From assembly GCA_937925095.1 (NCBI GenBank), contig CALEXX010000040.1, positions 1 through 64,000 on the forward strand: a stretch of DNA of 64,000 nt. The letters run 5' to 3'. The number at the start of each line of letters is the position of its first letter. Within the stretch, counting starts at the first letter, position 1. Of the stretch, positions 34,668 through 43,331 are shown piece by piece. The position numbers and the translations under genes were made by a program. The notes under the pieces were generated by a model, which saw only the letters and a list, made by a program, of their open reading frames with translations, did no database searches and was not told the DNA's origin. The DNA comes from an uncultured Leptotrichia sp. GTDB taxonomy: Bacteria; Fusobacteriota; Fusobacteriia; Fusobacteriales; Leptotrichiaceae.

Positions 34668-35378
34668 ATGGGAAGAATAGTGGCTATAGGCGGAGGAGAA
34701 ATAAAAGATGGAGAGACTTTAAACATTGACAAATTTATAGTTTCACTTTCTGGAAAAGAAAGACCTTCGCTGCTCTTTATTCCTACTGCGAGTCATGATG
34801 CGGAGGGATATATTGAAACTGTTAAAAAAGTTTACGGAGAACTTGGATGTGATGTAAAAATTCTCTGTCTGACAAAGGAAAATATTGAAGAGGATGACAT
34901 AAGAGATACAATATTAAAATCTGATATTATATATGTTGGAGGGGGAAATACAGAATATATGATGAAAATCTGGGAAAAATATTCAGTAGATAAATACTTG
35001 AAGGAAGCATATAAGAAAAATATTGTGCTTTCCGGACTAAGTGCAGGGTCGCTATGCTGGTTTAAGGCTGGATTCAGTGACAGTGAATTTATTGAAGGGA
35101 TAGACAGACCGAGGTATAAATGGGTGAAAGGACTGGGTATTTTACCATATCTGAATAATGTCCATTATGAGGAAGAGGAAAGAAAAGAATTTGATGAAAT
35201 AATGAAAAAAGAAAGTACAGATGCGATTGCACTTGAAAGTAATGTTGCATTTGTTGAAATGGATGGAAAAACTTTTTATATAAGGGCAGACAAAAAAAGA
35301 AGTGCATATTATTTTTTGCGTAAGGGAAAGAATCTGGAAAAACATATGATAAAAGAAGAGGAGTATTTAGATATCTAA
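34668..35378 (+). CDS. Peptidase S51 family protein (dipeptidase E / cyanophycinase-like)
   Basis: 236 aa. Class I glutamine-amidotransferase-like fold of the S51 family: start MGRIVAIGGGEI, LLFIPTASHDAEGY near 35, IIYVGGGNTEYMM near 87, nucleophile GLSAGSLCWF (Ser near 125), and a downstream NNVHYEEE. PepE cleaves Asp-X dipeptides; close relatives are uncharacterised, so the substrate is uncertain. Start behind AAAAGGAGAAAG. 45 bp before the aldolase gene, probably co-transcribed. Confidence 0.85.
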   Translation: MGRIVAIGGGEIKDGETLNIDKFIVSLSGKERPSLLFIPTASHDAEGYIETVKKVYGELGCDVKILCLTKENIEEDDIRDTILKSDIIYVGGGNTEYMMKIWEKYSVDKYLKEAYKKNIVLSGLSAGSLCWFKAGFSDSEFIEGIDRPRYKWVKGLGILPYLNNVHYEEEERKEFDEIMKKESTDAIALESNVAFVEMDGKTFYIRADKKRSAYYFLRKGKNLEKHMIKEEEYLDI

Positions 35379-35423
35379 ATTTACATAATGCAAGTATTTA
35401 AATGAAGTTGAAAGGAGAGGGAC

Positions 35424-36449
35424 ATGCTGTATTTTGCAAATGATTACACAGAAGGAGCCTGCAAGGAGATACTGGATGCATTTATAAGGACAAATGATGA
35501 GAAGCTTCCAGGATATGGAACTGACAAGTATACTTTAAGTGCGAAGGAGAAAATAAAGAAGGCGTGTAAAAATGAAAATGTAGATGTGTATCTTTTAACA
35601 GGAGGAACACAGACAAATGCAGTTGTAATAGATGCCCTGCTTGAATCCTATGAAGGAGTCATTTCTCCTGAAACAGGGCATATAAATGTACATGAATCAG
35701 GAGCGATAGAATTTACAGGTCACAAGGTACTGACATTGCCTCAGCATGAAGGAAAAATAAATTCTCGAGAATTAAGGGAATATATTGAGACATTTTACAA
35801 TGATCAGAATCATCAGCATATGGTCTATCCTGGAATGGTTTATATTTCCCACCCTACAGAATATGGAACCCTTTATACAAAAGAAGATTTAACGGAACTT
35901 AGCAGAGTCTGCAGAGATTATGGAATACCTCTGTTTGTGGACGGAGCCAGACTTGGATATGGTCTGATGGCTAAAGATACAGATGTTACACTGAAACTCT
36001 TATGTGAGCTATGTGATGTATTTTACATTGGAGGAACAAAAATAGGTGCATTGTCTGGAGAAGCAATTGTTTTTACACATAATAATGCACCAAAAAATTT
36101 TGTCACATTTATAAAACAGCATGGAGCATTGCTTGCAAAGGGAAGACTTCTGGGAGTACAGTTTGATGCGCTGTTTACAGATAATCTGTACTTCAGGATA
36201 AGTAAACATGCGATAGAAATGTCGGAAATATTAAAAAGGGAACTGGCTGAAAAAGGATACAGATTCTACTTTGAATCACCTACAAATCAGCAGTTTGTAA
36301 TAGTTGAAAATAGTAAAATGAAAGAGCTTTCAAAACGTGTTGTATTCAGCTTCTGGGAAAAATATGATGAAAATCATACAGTTATAAGATTTGCCACAAG
36401 TTGGGCAACGAAAAAGGAAGATGTGATAAAACTTATGGAATTATTATAA
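35424..36449 (+). CDS. Low-specificity L-threonine aldolase (PLP, beta-eliminating lyase family)
   Basis: 341 aa, fold-type I PLP enzyme. MLYFANDYTEGACKEIL at the start, LTGGTQTNAVVIDAL near 60, HINVHESGAIE near 88, DGARLGYGL near 172, and the PLP lysine in YIGGTKIGAL (near 205-214). Family members split L-threonine and allo-threonine into glycine and acetaldehyde. Related lyases act on other amino acids, so specificity is inferred. Behind GAAAGGAGAGG. Confidence 0.88.
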   Translation: MLYFANDYTEGACKEILDAFIRTNDEKLPGYGTDKYTLSAKEKIKKACKNENVDVYLLTGGTQTNAVVIDALLESYEGVISPETGHINVHESGAIEFTGHKVLTLPQHEGKINSRELREYIETFYNDQNHQHMVYPGMVYISHPTEYGTLYTKEDLTELSRVCRDYGIPLFVDGARLGYGLMAKDTDVTLKLLCELCDVFYIGGTKIGALSGEAIVFTHNNAPKNFVTFIKQHGALLAKGRLLGVQFDALFTDNLYFRISKHAIEMSEILKRELAEKGYRFYFESPTNQQFVIVENSKMKELSKRVVFSFWEKYDENHTVIRFATSWATKKEDVIKLMELL

Positions 36450-36528
36450 ATAAAAAATTCTTCATAATTATGGTGTAAATTTAGGAAATGGTAAATTAAT
36501 AAAAGAAATCTAAAAATGGAGGAAAAGA

Positions 36529-37338
36529 ATGGAGTATAAACTGATTGCTACTGATATGGATGGAACATTATTAAACGATGAACATTTCACTTCAGTAGGA
36601 AATATTGAAGCAATAAAGGAAATTCAGAAAAAGGGGGTGAAGTTCGTTCTGGCGAGTGGAAGACCGAGTTTTGCAATGTTTGAATACGCTAAAGAACTGG
36701 AAATGGATAAACTTGGAGGGTATGTACTGGCATTTAATGGTGGTCAGCTTATAGATATGACTGACAGGAAAATGATTTTTCATGAAGGGCTTGACTGGGA
36801 AGATATAAGAAAAATATACGAACTTTCATGTGAAATTGAAATTCCGATGGTCTTATATGGAGAAGATACTGTTTATGCAAGTAAGGATACTGAAAATACA
36901 AGATTTGAAGCAAAACTGTGCGGGATGAAGTTTACAGAGTTTGGAAGTCTTGAGGAACTTAAAGGCTATGGAATTGATAAAACTACAAAATCTATGCTTA
37001 TAAGTGATCCTGAAACAGTAAAAAAAGCTGAAACGTACATGAAGTCAAAATATGGGAATGACTATTTTATAGCAATATCCAAGCCTATTTTCCTAGAAAT
37101 AGCAAATATAAATATAAATAAAGGGAAAACATTGAGGAAGCTCGGAGAGATACTTGGTATAGGAACAGAAGAAATGATAGCGATAGGAGATAGTTATAAT
37201 GATATCCCGCTTCTTGAGGTTGTAGGAATGCCGGTTGCAGTTGCCAATGCAAATGATGAAATAAAGGCAATGTCAAAGTTTGAAAGTACTTCAAATAATG
37301 ATGATGCGTTAAAGACAGTTATTGAAAAGTTTTTTTAG
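36529..37338 (+). CDS. Cof-type HAD-IIB hydrolase (sugar-phosphate phosphatase-like)
   Basis: 269 aa. HAD motif I ATDMDGTLLNDE (8-19), motif II ASGRPSF near 43, a C2 cap domain, Lys in NKGKTLRKLGEILGI near 200, and motif IV AIGDSYNDIPLL near 220. Members such as YidA dephosphorylate sugar phosphates or cofactors; the substrate is unknown. Ribosome site GGAGGAAAAG. Ends 156 bp before infA. Confidence 0.88.
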   Translation: MEYKLIATDMDGTLLNDEHFTSVGNIEAIKEIQKKGVKFVLASGRPSFAMFEYAKELEMDKLGGYVLAFNGGQLIDMTDRKMIFHEGLDWEDIRKIYELSCEIEIPMVLYGEDTVYASKDTENTRFEAKLCGMKFTEFGSLEELKGYGIDKTTKSMLISDPETVKKAETYMKSKYGNDYFIAISKPIFLEIANININKGKTLRKLGEILGIGTEEMIAIGDSYNDIPLLEVVGMPVAVANANDEIKAMSKFESTSNNDDALKTVIEKFF

Positions 37339-37442
37339 TAACAAATAAAGATAGACAAAACAGAAAAAAAATCGTATAATATTACGATTACACTAATCAA
37401 TTAGAGTAATTCAAAAAAATTGTTCAGAATATGAAAAAAAGC

Positions 37443-37471
37443 TGGACATTTTTTTGGAGTTTTGATATAAT
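37443..37471 (+). promoter_or_regulatory. Promoter for the infA-rpmJ-alpha cluster
   Basis: TGGACA (37443-37448), 17-nt spacer, TATAAT (37466-37471), only 24 nt before the infA start, with GAGGTGAA in between. Confidence 0.68.
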
Positions 37472-37494
37472 TGAAAGGATCCGAGGTGAATTTT

Positions 37495-37713
37495 ATGGCA
37501 AAACAAGATGTACTTGAGTTAGAGGGTGAAATTTTAGAAGCTCTACCAAATGCCATGTTCCAAATAAGATTAGAAAATGGACATGAAGTGTTGGGACATA
37601 TCTCAGGTAAAATGAGGATGAACTATATTAAGATTTTGCCTGGAGACAAGGTAACGGTTGAAGTTTCGCCGTATGATCTGTCAAGAGGAAGAATCGTGTA
37701 TAGGAAAAAATAA
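37495..37713 (+). CDS. infA: Translation initiation factor IF-1
   Basis: 72 aa from ATG 37495, behind CCGAGGTGAA. MAKQDVLELEGEILEALPNAMF, then ENGHEVLGHISGKMRMNYIKI and the final GRIVYRKK match IF-1 over its full OB fold. It binds the ribosomal A site during initiation. The preceding promoter, rather than read-through from map, is expected to drive it because map is 4.4 kb away. Confidence 0.97.
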   Translation: MAKQDVLELEGEILEALPNAMFQIRLENGHEVLGHISGKMRMNYIKILPGDKVTVEVSPYDLSRGRIVYRKK

Positions 37714-37739
37714 CATTTTTATTGGAAGGAGGGTTTTTA

Positions 37740-37853
37740 ATGAAAGTGAAAGCTTCAGTAAAGCCTATCTGTGACAAATGTAAGATCATCAAACGTCACG
37801 GGAAAGTAAGAGTAATATGCGAAAACCCTAAACATAAGCAAATACAAGGATAA
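37740..37853 (+). CDS. rpmJ: Ribosomal protein L36
   Basis: 37 aa: MKVKASVKPICDKCKIIKRH, then a segment carrying CENPKHKQIQG. The zinc ligands CxxC...C...H (Cys11, Cys14, Cys27, His32) are present, so this is the zinc-binding form. The ATG lies 7 nt after GGAAGGAGGG, 26 bp past infA. Confidence 0.97.
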   Translation: MKVKASVKPICDKCKIIKRHGKVRVICENPKHKQIQG

Positions 37854-37897
37854 GAAAAACAAATAAGCAATCTGAAAAAATTTTTATTTAAGTTATA

Positions 37898-38020
37898 TAT
37901 AATTCGAGAGATATGATATAAAATAAAAATTGTAAAGATATGTTTGGCTGTAGGGCTTATTCCTTAGGTTTTTTTATGTAAGGGCATATTGAAGAAGGTT
38001 AAAAATATCAAAAACAGAGG
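37898..38020 (+). promoter_or_regulatory. Candidate leader region of the rpsM operon
   Basis: The 178-bp gap after rpmJ is long for this cluster. It holds a TATAAT at 37898-37903 without a clear -35. TTCCTTA/TAAGG pairing around a T-run (near 37960-37985) may form a regulatory structure. In enterobacteria, S4 represses the alpha operon at this position; similarity here is positional only. Confidence 0.35.
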
Positions 38021-38031
38021 AGGAAAAAAAT

Positions 38032-38397
38032 TTGGCTAGAATAGCGGGAGTAGACATTCCAAGAAATAAAAGAGTTGAAATTTCATTAACTTATATCTTT
38101 GGAATAGGTAGAAGCACTTCAAACGAGATTTTAGAAAAAGCAGGTGTTGATAAGGACATCAAAGTAAAAGATTTAACTGAAGAACAAGTAGGGAAAATCA
38201 GAACAATAGTTGAAGAGTACAAAATCGAAGGGGAACTTAGAAAAGAAATCAGACTTAATATCAAGAGATTATTGGATATTAAGAGTTACAGAGGATTAAG
38301 ACACAGAAACGGACTACCTGTAAGAGGACAAAAAACTAAGACAAACGCAAGAACTAGAAAAGGTCCAGTTAAAATGGCAATAGCTAAGAAAAAATAA
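38032..38397 (+). CDS. rpsM: Ribosomal protein S13
   Basis: 121 aa with TTG start after GGAGGAAAAAAA. LARIAGVDIPRNKRVEISLT, GIGRSTSNEIL, then SYRGLRHRNGLPVRGQKT and KTNARTRKGP are diagnostic for S13. Sits in the 30S head and contacts the P-site tRNA. First gene of the alpha segment. Confidence 0.97.
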   Translation: MARIAGVDIPRNKRVEISLTYIFGIGRSTSNEILEKAGVDKDIKVKDLTEEQVGKIRTIVEEYKIEGELRKEIRLNIKRLLDIKSYRGLRHRNGLPVRGQKTKTNARTRKGPVKMAIAKKK

Positions 38398-38420
38398 TTA
38401 AGTTAAGGAGGAAACCATAA

Positions 38421-38810
38421 GTGGCTAAAAGACCAGCAGTTTCAAAAAAGAAAAAATTAAAAAATATTCCTAATGGGATAGCATATATACATTCTACTTT
38501 TAATAATACTGTTGTAACTATAACAGATTCTGAAGGAAAAGTAGTAATCTGGAAATCAGGAGGAACTTCAGGGTTCAAAGGAACAAAAAAAGGAACTCCA
38601 TTTGCAGCTCAAATAGCGGCAGAACAAGCAGCACAAGTTGCGATTGAAAACGGAATGAAACAAATAGAGATTAAAATAAAAGGACCGGGATCAGGAAGAG
38701 AAGCTTCTATAAGATCAATTCAGGCTACAGGTCTGGAAGTAACAAGAATAGTTGATATAACTCCGGTACCTCACAATGGTGCAAGACCACCTAAAAAGAG
38801 AAGACCGTAA
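38421..38810 (+). CDS. rpsK: Ribosomal protein S11
   Basis: 129 aa, GTG start after AAGGAGGAAACC. NGIAYIHSTFNNTVVTITD near 20, GFKGTKKGTPFAAQ, IKGPGSGREASIRSIQATG and the terminal NGARPPKKRRP are diagnostic. Located in the 30S platform. 23 bp after rpsM. Confidence 0.97.
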   Translation: MAKRPAVSKKKKLKNIPNGIAYIHSTFNNTVVTITDSEGKVVIWKSGGTSGFKGTKKGTPFAAQIAAEQAAQVAIENGMKQIEIKIKGPGSGREASIRSIQATGLEVTRIVDITPVPHNGARPPKKRRP

Positions 38811-38838
38811 ATTTATTAAATAAGGAGGAAATAGATAA

Positions 38839-39426
38839 ATGGCAAGAGATAGACAGCCGGTGTTAAAAAAATGTAGAAATCTTGGTTTAGATCCAAGCGT
38901 TCTAGGTGTAAATAAAAAGTCAAACAGAAATATAAGACCAAATGCAAATAGAAAATTAACAGAATACGGAACACAAATGAGAGAAAAACAGAAAGCTAGA
39001 TTTGTGTACGGAGTAATGGAAAAACAATTCTATAAATTATATGAAGAAGCAACAAGAAAAGAAGGAGTAACAGGGGAATTATTACTTCAATACTTGGAAA
39101 GAAGATTAGATAATGTTGTATACAGATTAGGATTTGGAGCAACAAGAAGACAGGCAAGACAAATTGTCAGCCATGGTCACGTATTAATAAACGGGAAAAG
39201 AGTTAATATAGCTTCTTACAGAGTAAAACAAGGAGATGTAATTTCTGTTAAAGAAGATTCTAAAGAAATTTCAATCATTAAAGAATCAGTAGGACAGAAA
39301 TCAGTTCCAGGATGGTTGTCATTAGAAGAATCTACATTAACAGCTAAAGTACTTGAAAATCCTGGAAGAGATGCAGTTGATTTTGATGTAAATGAATCAA
39401 TGATTATCGAGTTCTACTCTAGATAA
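38839..39426 (+). CDS. rpsD: Ribosomal protein S4
   Basis: 195 aa. MARDRQPVLKKCRNLGLDPS, GTQMREKQKARFVYGVMEKQ, then the S4 RNA-binding domain LERRLDNVVYRLGFGATRRQ and ARQIVSHGHVLINGKRVNI. It has only one Cys near the N-terminus, so it is the zinc-free form. S4 starts 30S assembly and in some bacteria represses the alpha operon. 28 bp after rpsK, behind AAGGAGG. Confidence 0.96.
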   Translation: MARDRQPVLKKCRNLGLDPSVLGVNKKSNRNIRPNANRKLTEYGTQMREKQKARFVYGVMEKQFYKLYEEATRKEGVTGELLLQYLERRLDNVVYRLGFGATRRQARQIVSHGHVLINGKRVNIASYRVKQGDVISVKEDSKEISIIKESVGQKSVPGWLSLEESTLTAKVLENPGRDAVDFDVNESMIIEFYSR

Positions 39427-39456
39427 TAATATTATAATCCAAGGAGATGATTTAGC

Positions 39457-40425
39457 TTGTTGAATATAGAAAAAATAGCTAAAAATATAAAGTTAACTGA
39501 AGAAAAAGAAGGAAGACATTCCGCTAAATATATACTGGAACCTCTTTACAGAGGGTACGGAAATACTATAGGAAACGCTTTAAGAAGAATATTATTATCA
39601 TCAATACCTGGATCTGCAATAAAAGGACTTAGAATAGACGGAGTATTAAATGAATTTTCTACAATACCTGGAGTAAAGGAAGCTGTTACTGACATTATAT
39701 TAAATGTTAAGGAAATAGTTGTTGAACTTGATGAACCAGGAGAAAAGAAAATGTTCTTATCTGTTAAAGGTCCTAAAGTTATTACAGCAGCTGATATAAA
39801 AGTTGAGGCCGGTATAAAGGTTATAAATCCTGAGCAGGTTATTGCAACTGTTACAACTGATAAGGAAATAAATATGGAATTTTTAGTTGATTCAGGAGAA
39901 GGATTTGTAGTTTCAGATGAAATAGATACTGAAGGTTGGCCTATAGGATATTTAGCAGTAGATGCAATATATACACCGATTAAAAAGGTAAATTATAGAG
40001 TAGAAGATACTATGGTTGGTAGGGTTACAAACTATGATAAATTAGTTCTGGAAATTTCTACTGATGGAAGTATTGAAATTCAGGATGCACTTTCTTATGC
40101 TGTAGAACTACTGAAAATACATGTTAATCCATTTACTAATATTGGAAATAATATGAGTAAATTCAGAGGCAGTGAAGATGAAGCAGCAGTAACAAATACT
40201 GAAACTGAAAATAATATAGAAGACATGAAAATAGAAGAACTTGACTTCACTGTAAGATCTTATAACTGTCTGAAAAAAGCAGGAGTAAATACTATATCTG
40301 ATCTTACTTCAATGTCATATATTGAATTATTAAAGATTAAAAACTTAGGTAGAAAATCTTTAAATGAAATAATAGATAAAATGAAAGAACTTGGCTACGA
40401 TTTAAGTGAAGAAGCCGGTAATTAA
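39457..40425 (+). CDS. rpoA: RNA polymerase alpha subunit
   Basis: 322 aa with TTG start (39457; a second TTG follows at once) after AAGGAGATG. N-terminal assembly domain with LEPLYRGYGNTIGNALRRIL and LSSIPGSAI, and C-terminal DNA-binding domain LDFTVRSYNCLKKAGVNTI and LLKIKNLGRKSLNEI. The linker is long and acidic (near 235-265, ending ENNIEDMK). Core transcription subunit. Standard position between rpsD and rplQ. Confidence 0.97.
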   Translation: MLNIEKIAKNIKLTEEKEGRHSAKYILEPLYRGYGNTIGNALRRILLSSIPGSAIKGLRIDGVLNEFSTIPGVKEAVTDIILNVKEIVVELDEPGEKKMFLSVKGPKVITAADIKVEAGIKVINPEQVIATVTTDKEINMEFLVDSGEGFVVSDEIDTEGWPIGYLAVDAIYTPIKKVNYRVEDTMVGRVTNYDKLVLEISTDGSIEIQDALSYAVELLKIHVNPFTNIGNNMSKFRGSEDEAAVTNTETENNIEDMKIEELDFTVRSYNCLKKAGVNTISDLTSMSYIELLKIKNLGRKSLNEIIDKMKELGYDLSEEAGN

Positions 40426-40454
40426 TAAAATAGTATCAAGGAGGGAAGAAGTAG

Positions 40455-40844
40455 ATGAATCATAATAAATCATATAGAAAATTAGGTAGAAGAAGTGATC
40501 ATAGATTAGCAATGATGAAAAATATGACTATTTCTTTAGTAAATGCCGAAAGAATTGAAACGACAGTTACAAGAGCGAAAGAATTAAGAAAATTTGTTGA
40601 AAAAGTGATAACATTAGGAAAAAAATACAATAATTTTAATCTTGAAAATAATGATGAAAGAGCAAAAGCTATTCACTTGAGAAGACAGGCATTCGCATTT
40701 TTAAGAAATGAAGAAGCTGTTGCTAAAGTTTTCAAGGAAATTGCACCTAAATACATGGATAGAAATGGTGGATATACAAGAATTATTAAAACTGATGTAA
40801 GAAGAGGAGACTCTGCTGAATTAGCAATAATAGAATTAGTGTAG
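40455..40844 (+). CDS. rplQ: Ribosomal protein L17
   Basis: 129 aa. MNHNKSYRKLGRRSDHRLAM, NAERIETTVTRAKELRKFVE, a mid insert FNLENNDERAKAIH, and the C-terminal GGYTRIIKTDVRRGDSAELA fit L17. 29 bp after rpoA. Last gene of the alpha segment, followed by a terminator. Confidence 0.97.
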   Translation: MNHNKSYRKLGRRSDHRLAMMKNMTISLVNAERIETTVTRAKELRKFVEKVITLGKKYNNFNLENNDERAKAIHLRRQAFAFLRNEEAVAKVFKEIAPKYMDRNGGYTRIIKTDVRRGDSAELAIIELV

Positions 40845-40867
40845 TTTAAATAAAAATTTTTTTGGAA

Positions 40868-40899
40868 AGTCGATATTTTTTAGGGGTATCGGCTTTTTA
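40868..40899 (+). terminator. Rho-independent terminator after rplQ
   Basis: AGTCGATA pairs with TATCGGCT (one G-U) around an 11-nt loop, followed by TTTTT. Confidence 0.88.
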
Positions 40900-40948
40900 T
40901 TGTAAAAATATCAAATATATCGGAAAGGAATATACAGATTTTATACTG

Positions 40949-40954
40949 TATAAT
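40949..40954 (+). promoter_or_regulatory. Possible -10 close to the brnQ start
   Basis: TATAAT ends 10 nt before the brnQ ATG, which would put the transcript start at or just before the start codon. There is no obvious -35 and no ribosome site between. Confidence 0.4.
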
Positions 40955-40964
40955 TAAATAAAAA

Positions 40965-42287
40965 ATGAAGAAAAAAGAATTATTAATGATTGGATTAATG
41001 GTATTTTCTGTATTTTTTGGAGCTGGAAATCTTATTTTTCCTCCAATTATTGGAAAACAGGCAGGAACAAATGTAGTCACTACAATGCTATTTTTTAGTA
41101 TAACAGCTATTATATTTCCTATTCTTGGAGTAGTAGCAGTTGCAAAATCTAATGGACTTAGAAACCTTGCTAATAGAGTAGATCCTATATTTTCAATTAT
41201 ATTCACTATTGCGGCATACTTGGCTATAGGGCCTGCACTTGCAATGCCTAGGGCAGGTACTTTGCCTTTTGAAATTGCAATATCACCATATATACCGGCA
41301 AATATTCCAAAAGGTCTTATACTGTTTATTTATACGACAGTATTTTTCGGAGTAGTATACTGGCTAAGCTTAAGTCCTAACAAACTCCTGGAGAGAATAA
41401 GCAAAATTACATCACCTATATTTCTTGTGTTAATATTTATGCTTTTTGTAGGTACTTTCTTAAAGCCAATGGGAGGATATATGCCACCTGAACCTTTATA
41501 TGCAAAGAATATGGGATTACAGGGTTTCCTAGATGGTTATCTTACTTTAGATGCACTGGCAGGGCTAAATTATGGTTTGGTTGTAGTATATGTTATTAAA
41601 CAGAAGAATGTACTGGAAGAATCTAAAATAGCAAAGATTGTAATTTCAACAGGAATATTTGCAGGAATTTTACTTTTTGTTGTGTATATGATGCTTGCAC
41701 ATGTAGGGGCGTCAAGTATTTCAAAGTTTCCAAATACAAGTAATGGGGCAGAAATATTGGCAGATGTAATGAAATACCTATATGGAAATTTTGGAGCGGT
41801 ACTTCTGGCATGTATGTTTACCGTTGCATGTCTTAATATAGGAGTCGGTCTGACAACTTCATTAAGTCAGTATTTTCATTCTATGGTAAGAAGAGTACCT
41901 TATAAGGTGTGGGCTACAATATGGGTATTATGGAGTTATATGCTGGCAAATCTTGGACTGAATAAGATAATGGAATATAGTGTTCCAGTGCTTCTGGCTA
42001 TTTATCCGGCTTCATTAGTTCTTATTGTGCTTGCACTGCTAGACAAGTATATAAAGGGAAGTTCGACTGTATATAGATTTGCGATATATCCTACTGTTGT
42101 AATAAGTATTATACACACACTTGATAAAATAAATATAGAAATACCTCTGGCATCTTCACTGGTAAAAAAATTACCTTTGCAAAGTGCGGATTTGGGATGG
42201 CTTTCTGCAGCTGGAATTTGTTTTGTAATAGGATTTATCATATCTAAAGTGACAGAAAAAAATACTGTTAATGAAACGGTTAATTAA
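40965..42287 (+). CDS. brnQ: Branched-chain amino acid transporter, LIVCS family
   Basis: 440 aa, about 12 transmembrane segments. KKKELLMIGLMVFSVFFGAG then NLIFPPIIGKQAG, GPALAMPRAGTLPFEIA near 85, and PMGGYMPPEPLY near 165 fit BrnQ sodium or proton symporters for Leu, Ile and Val. The family-like N-terminus supports ATG 40965 although no Shine-Dalgarno precedes it. Monocistronic, convergent with aphA across a shared terminator. Confidence 0.92.
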   Translation: MKKKELLMIGLMVFSVFFGAGNLIFPPIIGKQAGTNVVTTMLFFSITAIIFPILGVVAVAKSNGLRNLANRVDPIFSIIFTIAAYLAIGPALAMPRAGTLPFEIAISPYIPANIPKGLILFIYTTVFFGVVYWLSLSPNKLLERISKITSPIFLVLIFMLFVGTFLKPMGGYMPPEPLYAKNMGLQGFLDGYLTLDALAGLNYGLVVVYVIKQKNVLEESKIAKIVISTGIFAGILLFVVYMMLAHVGASSISKFPNTSNGAEILADVMKYLYGNFGAVLLACMFTVACLNIGVGLTTSLSQYFHSMVRRVPYKVWATIWVLWSYMLANLGLNKIMEYSVPVLLAIYPASLVLIVLALLDKYIKGSSTVYRFAIYPTVVISIIHTLDKINIEIPLASSLVKKLPLQSADLGWLSAAGICFVIGFIISKVTEKNTVNETVN

Positions 42288-42358
42288 AAATAACAGTTAA
42301 TAAATTTTGAAAATTGGAATTTTATGTAAAATTTTTGATATGATTTAATGTAAATAGT

Positions 42359-42388
42359 AAAGGGACTGTTTTTTAACAGTCCCTTTTT
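42359..42388. terminator. Bidirectional terminator between brnQ and aphA
   Basis: AAAGGGACTGTT pairs perfectly with AACAGTCCCTTT around a 4-nt loop, flanked by A- and T-runs. Confidence 0.92.
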
Positions 42389-42414
42389 AAGGAGTTGTTT
42401 GTAAATTAAGAATA

Positions 42415-43143
42415 TTACCATGCAGAATTTATTACTACTTCTTCTCCATATCCACCATTAAGTTTTTGAGGGTTAGTAGAGTTGTACGCTCTTTGTACAC
42501 GGATTCCTCTGATTCCTAACTCTCTTGCAGCAAGAATATCATCATCACTGTCTCCATAGTGGATAGATACATTATGTTTTTTAATGTAGTATGATTTATC
42601 ATATTTGTATCCTCCTGTAGGAGTGTCAGCAGTATATTCTACGTAAACTTCTTTAGGCAGTTCAAAGTATCTCTGTAATGTTTTAGAAAGTTTAGTAGAA
42701 GTATAGTTCTTATCTTTTGAGTGTTTAGTTCTTCCAGTTATAAAGAATACATTATCTCCTCTTTCAAGGTGCATTTTTATAAGATCTTTTGCAGATTGTT
42801 TAGGAATTGAATGTTCATCTCCATTTTCAGCAACATAATCCCAAAACTTCTGATTGTAAAGATAACTTATTGGTCCTCTTTTATCTCCAGGAATTTGGTA
42901 GTAGTGCTGTCCATAGATGAAATATCCACTTGAATGAAGTAATGTGTCATCAATATCAAAACTTACGTTAATAGGTCCTTTTCCTTCAAGACTTTTCTTA
43001 ATATCTTCCACAGATACAAAATGAATCGCTTTCTGAACTTTATCAGTTGAGTAGAACCCTTCGTGAGTATAAGGAACTTTTGGTCCTGCAGCAAATGCAG
43101 AAGTAGCTGACAAAACTGCCAGAGCTAATAATAATTTTTTCAT
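42415..43143 (-). CDS. aphA: Class B acid phosphatase (HAD family), periplasmic
   Basis: 242 aa with signal peptide MKKLLLALAVLSATSAFAA. HAD motif I FDIDDTLLHSS (Asp nucleophile near 62), motif II FITGRTKHS near 135, Lys region YDKSYYIKKH, and motif IV HYGDSDDDILAA near 196 agree with AphA, a magnesium-dependent nonspecific phosphomonoesterase that also dephosphorylates nucleotides. Ribosome site TAGGAGGATATA. A TATAAT at 43179-43174 on the minus strand is its likely -10. Confidence 0.93.
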   Translation of the reverse strand: MKKLLLALAVLSATSAFAAGPKVPYTHEGFYSTDKVQKAIHFVSVEDIKKSLEGKGPINVSFDIDDTLLHSSGYFIYGQHYYQIPGDKRGPISYLYNQKFWDYVAENGDEHSIPKQSAKDLIKMHLERGDNVFFITGRTKHSKDKNYTSTKLSKTLQRYFELPKEVYVEYTADTPTGGYKYDKSYYIKKHNVSIHYGDSDDDILAARELGIRGIRVQRAYNSTNPQKLNGGYGEEVVINSAW

Positions 43144-43232
43144 TATATCCTCCTAAAATTTAAGTTACATTATATTATACCCTATTTTAAAATTTTAACA
43201 TTAAAATAGAATTATTATTTTATTGATTTTTA

Positions 43233-43261
43233 TTGTAAAAAGAAAAAATATGGGGTATAAT
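43233..43261 (+). promoter_or_regulatory. Promoter reading into the accessory patch
   Basis: TTGTAA (43233-43238), 17-nt spacer, TATAAT (43256-43261). It lies upstream of a decayed fragment and the small secreted protein genes. Confidence 0.55.
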
Positions 43262-43331
43262 TTAGGTAAGTAAGAAATAGAAATTATTTTTATGTATATT
43301 AATTTTGATTAGTAAAGTAATAAATCCATAG

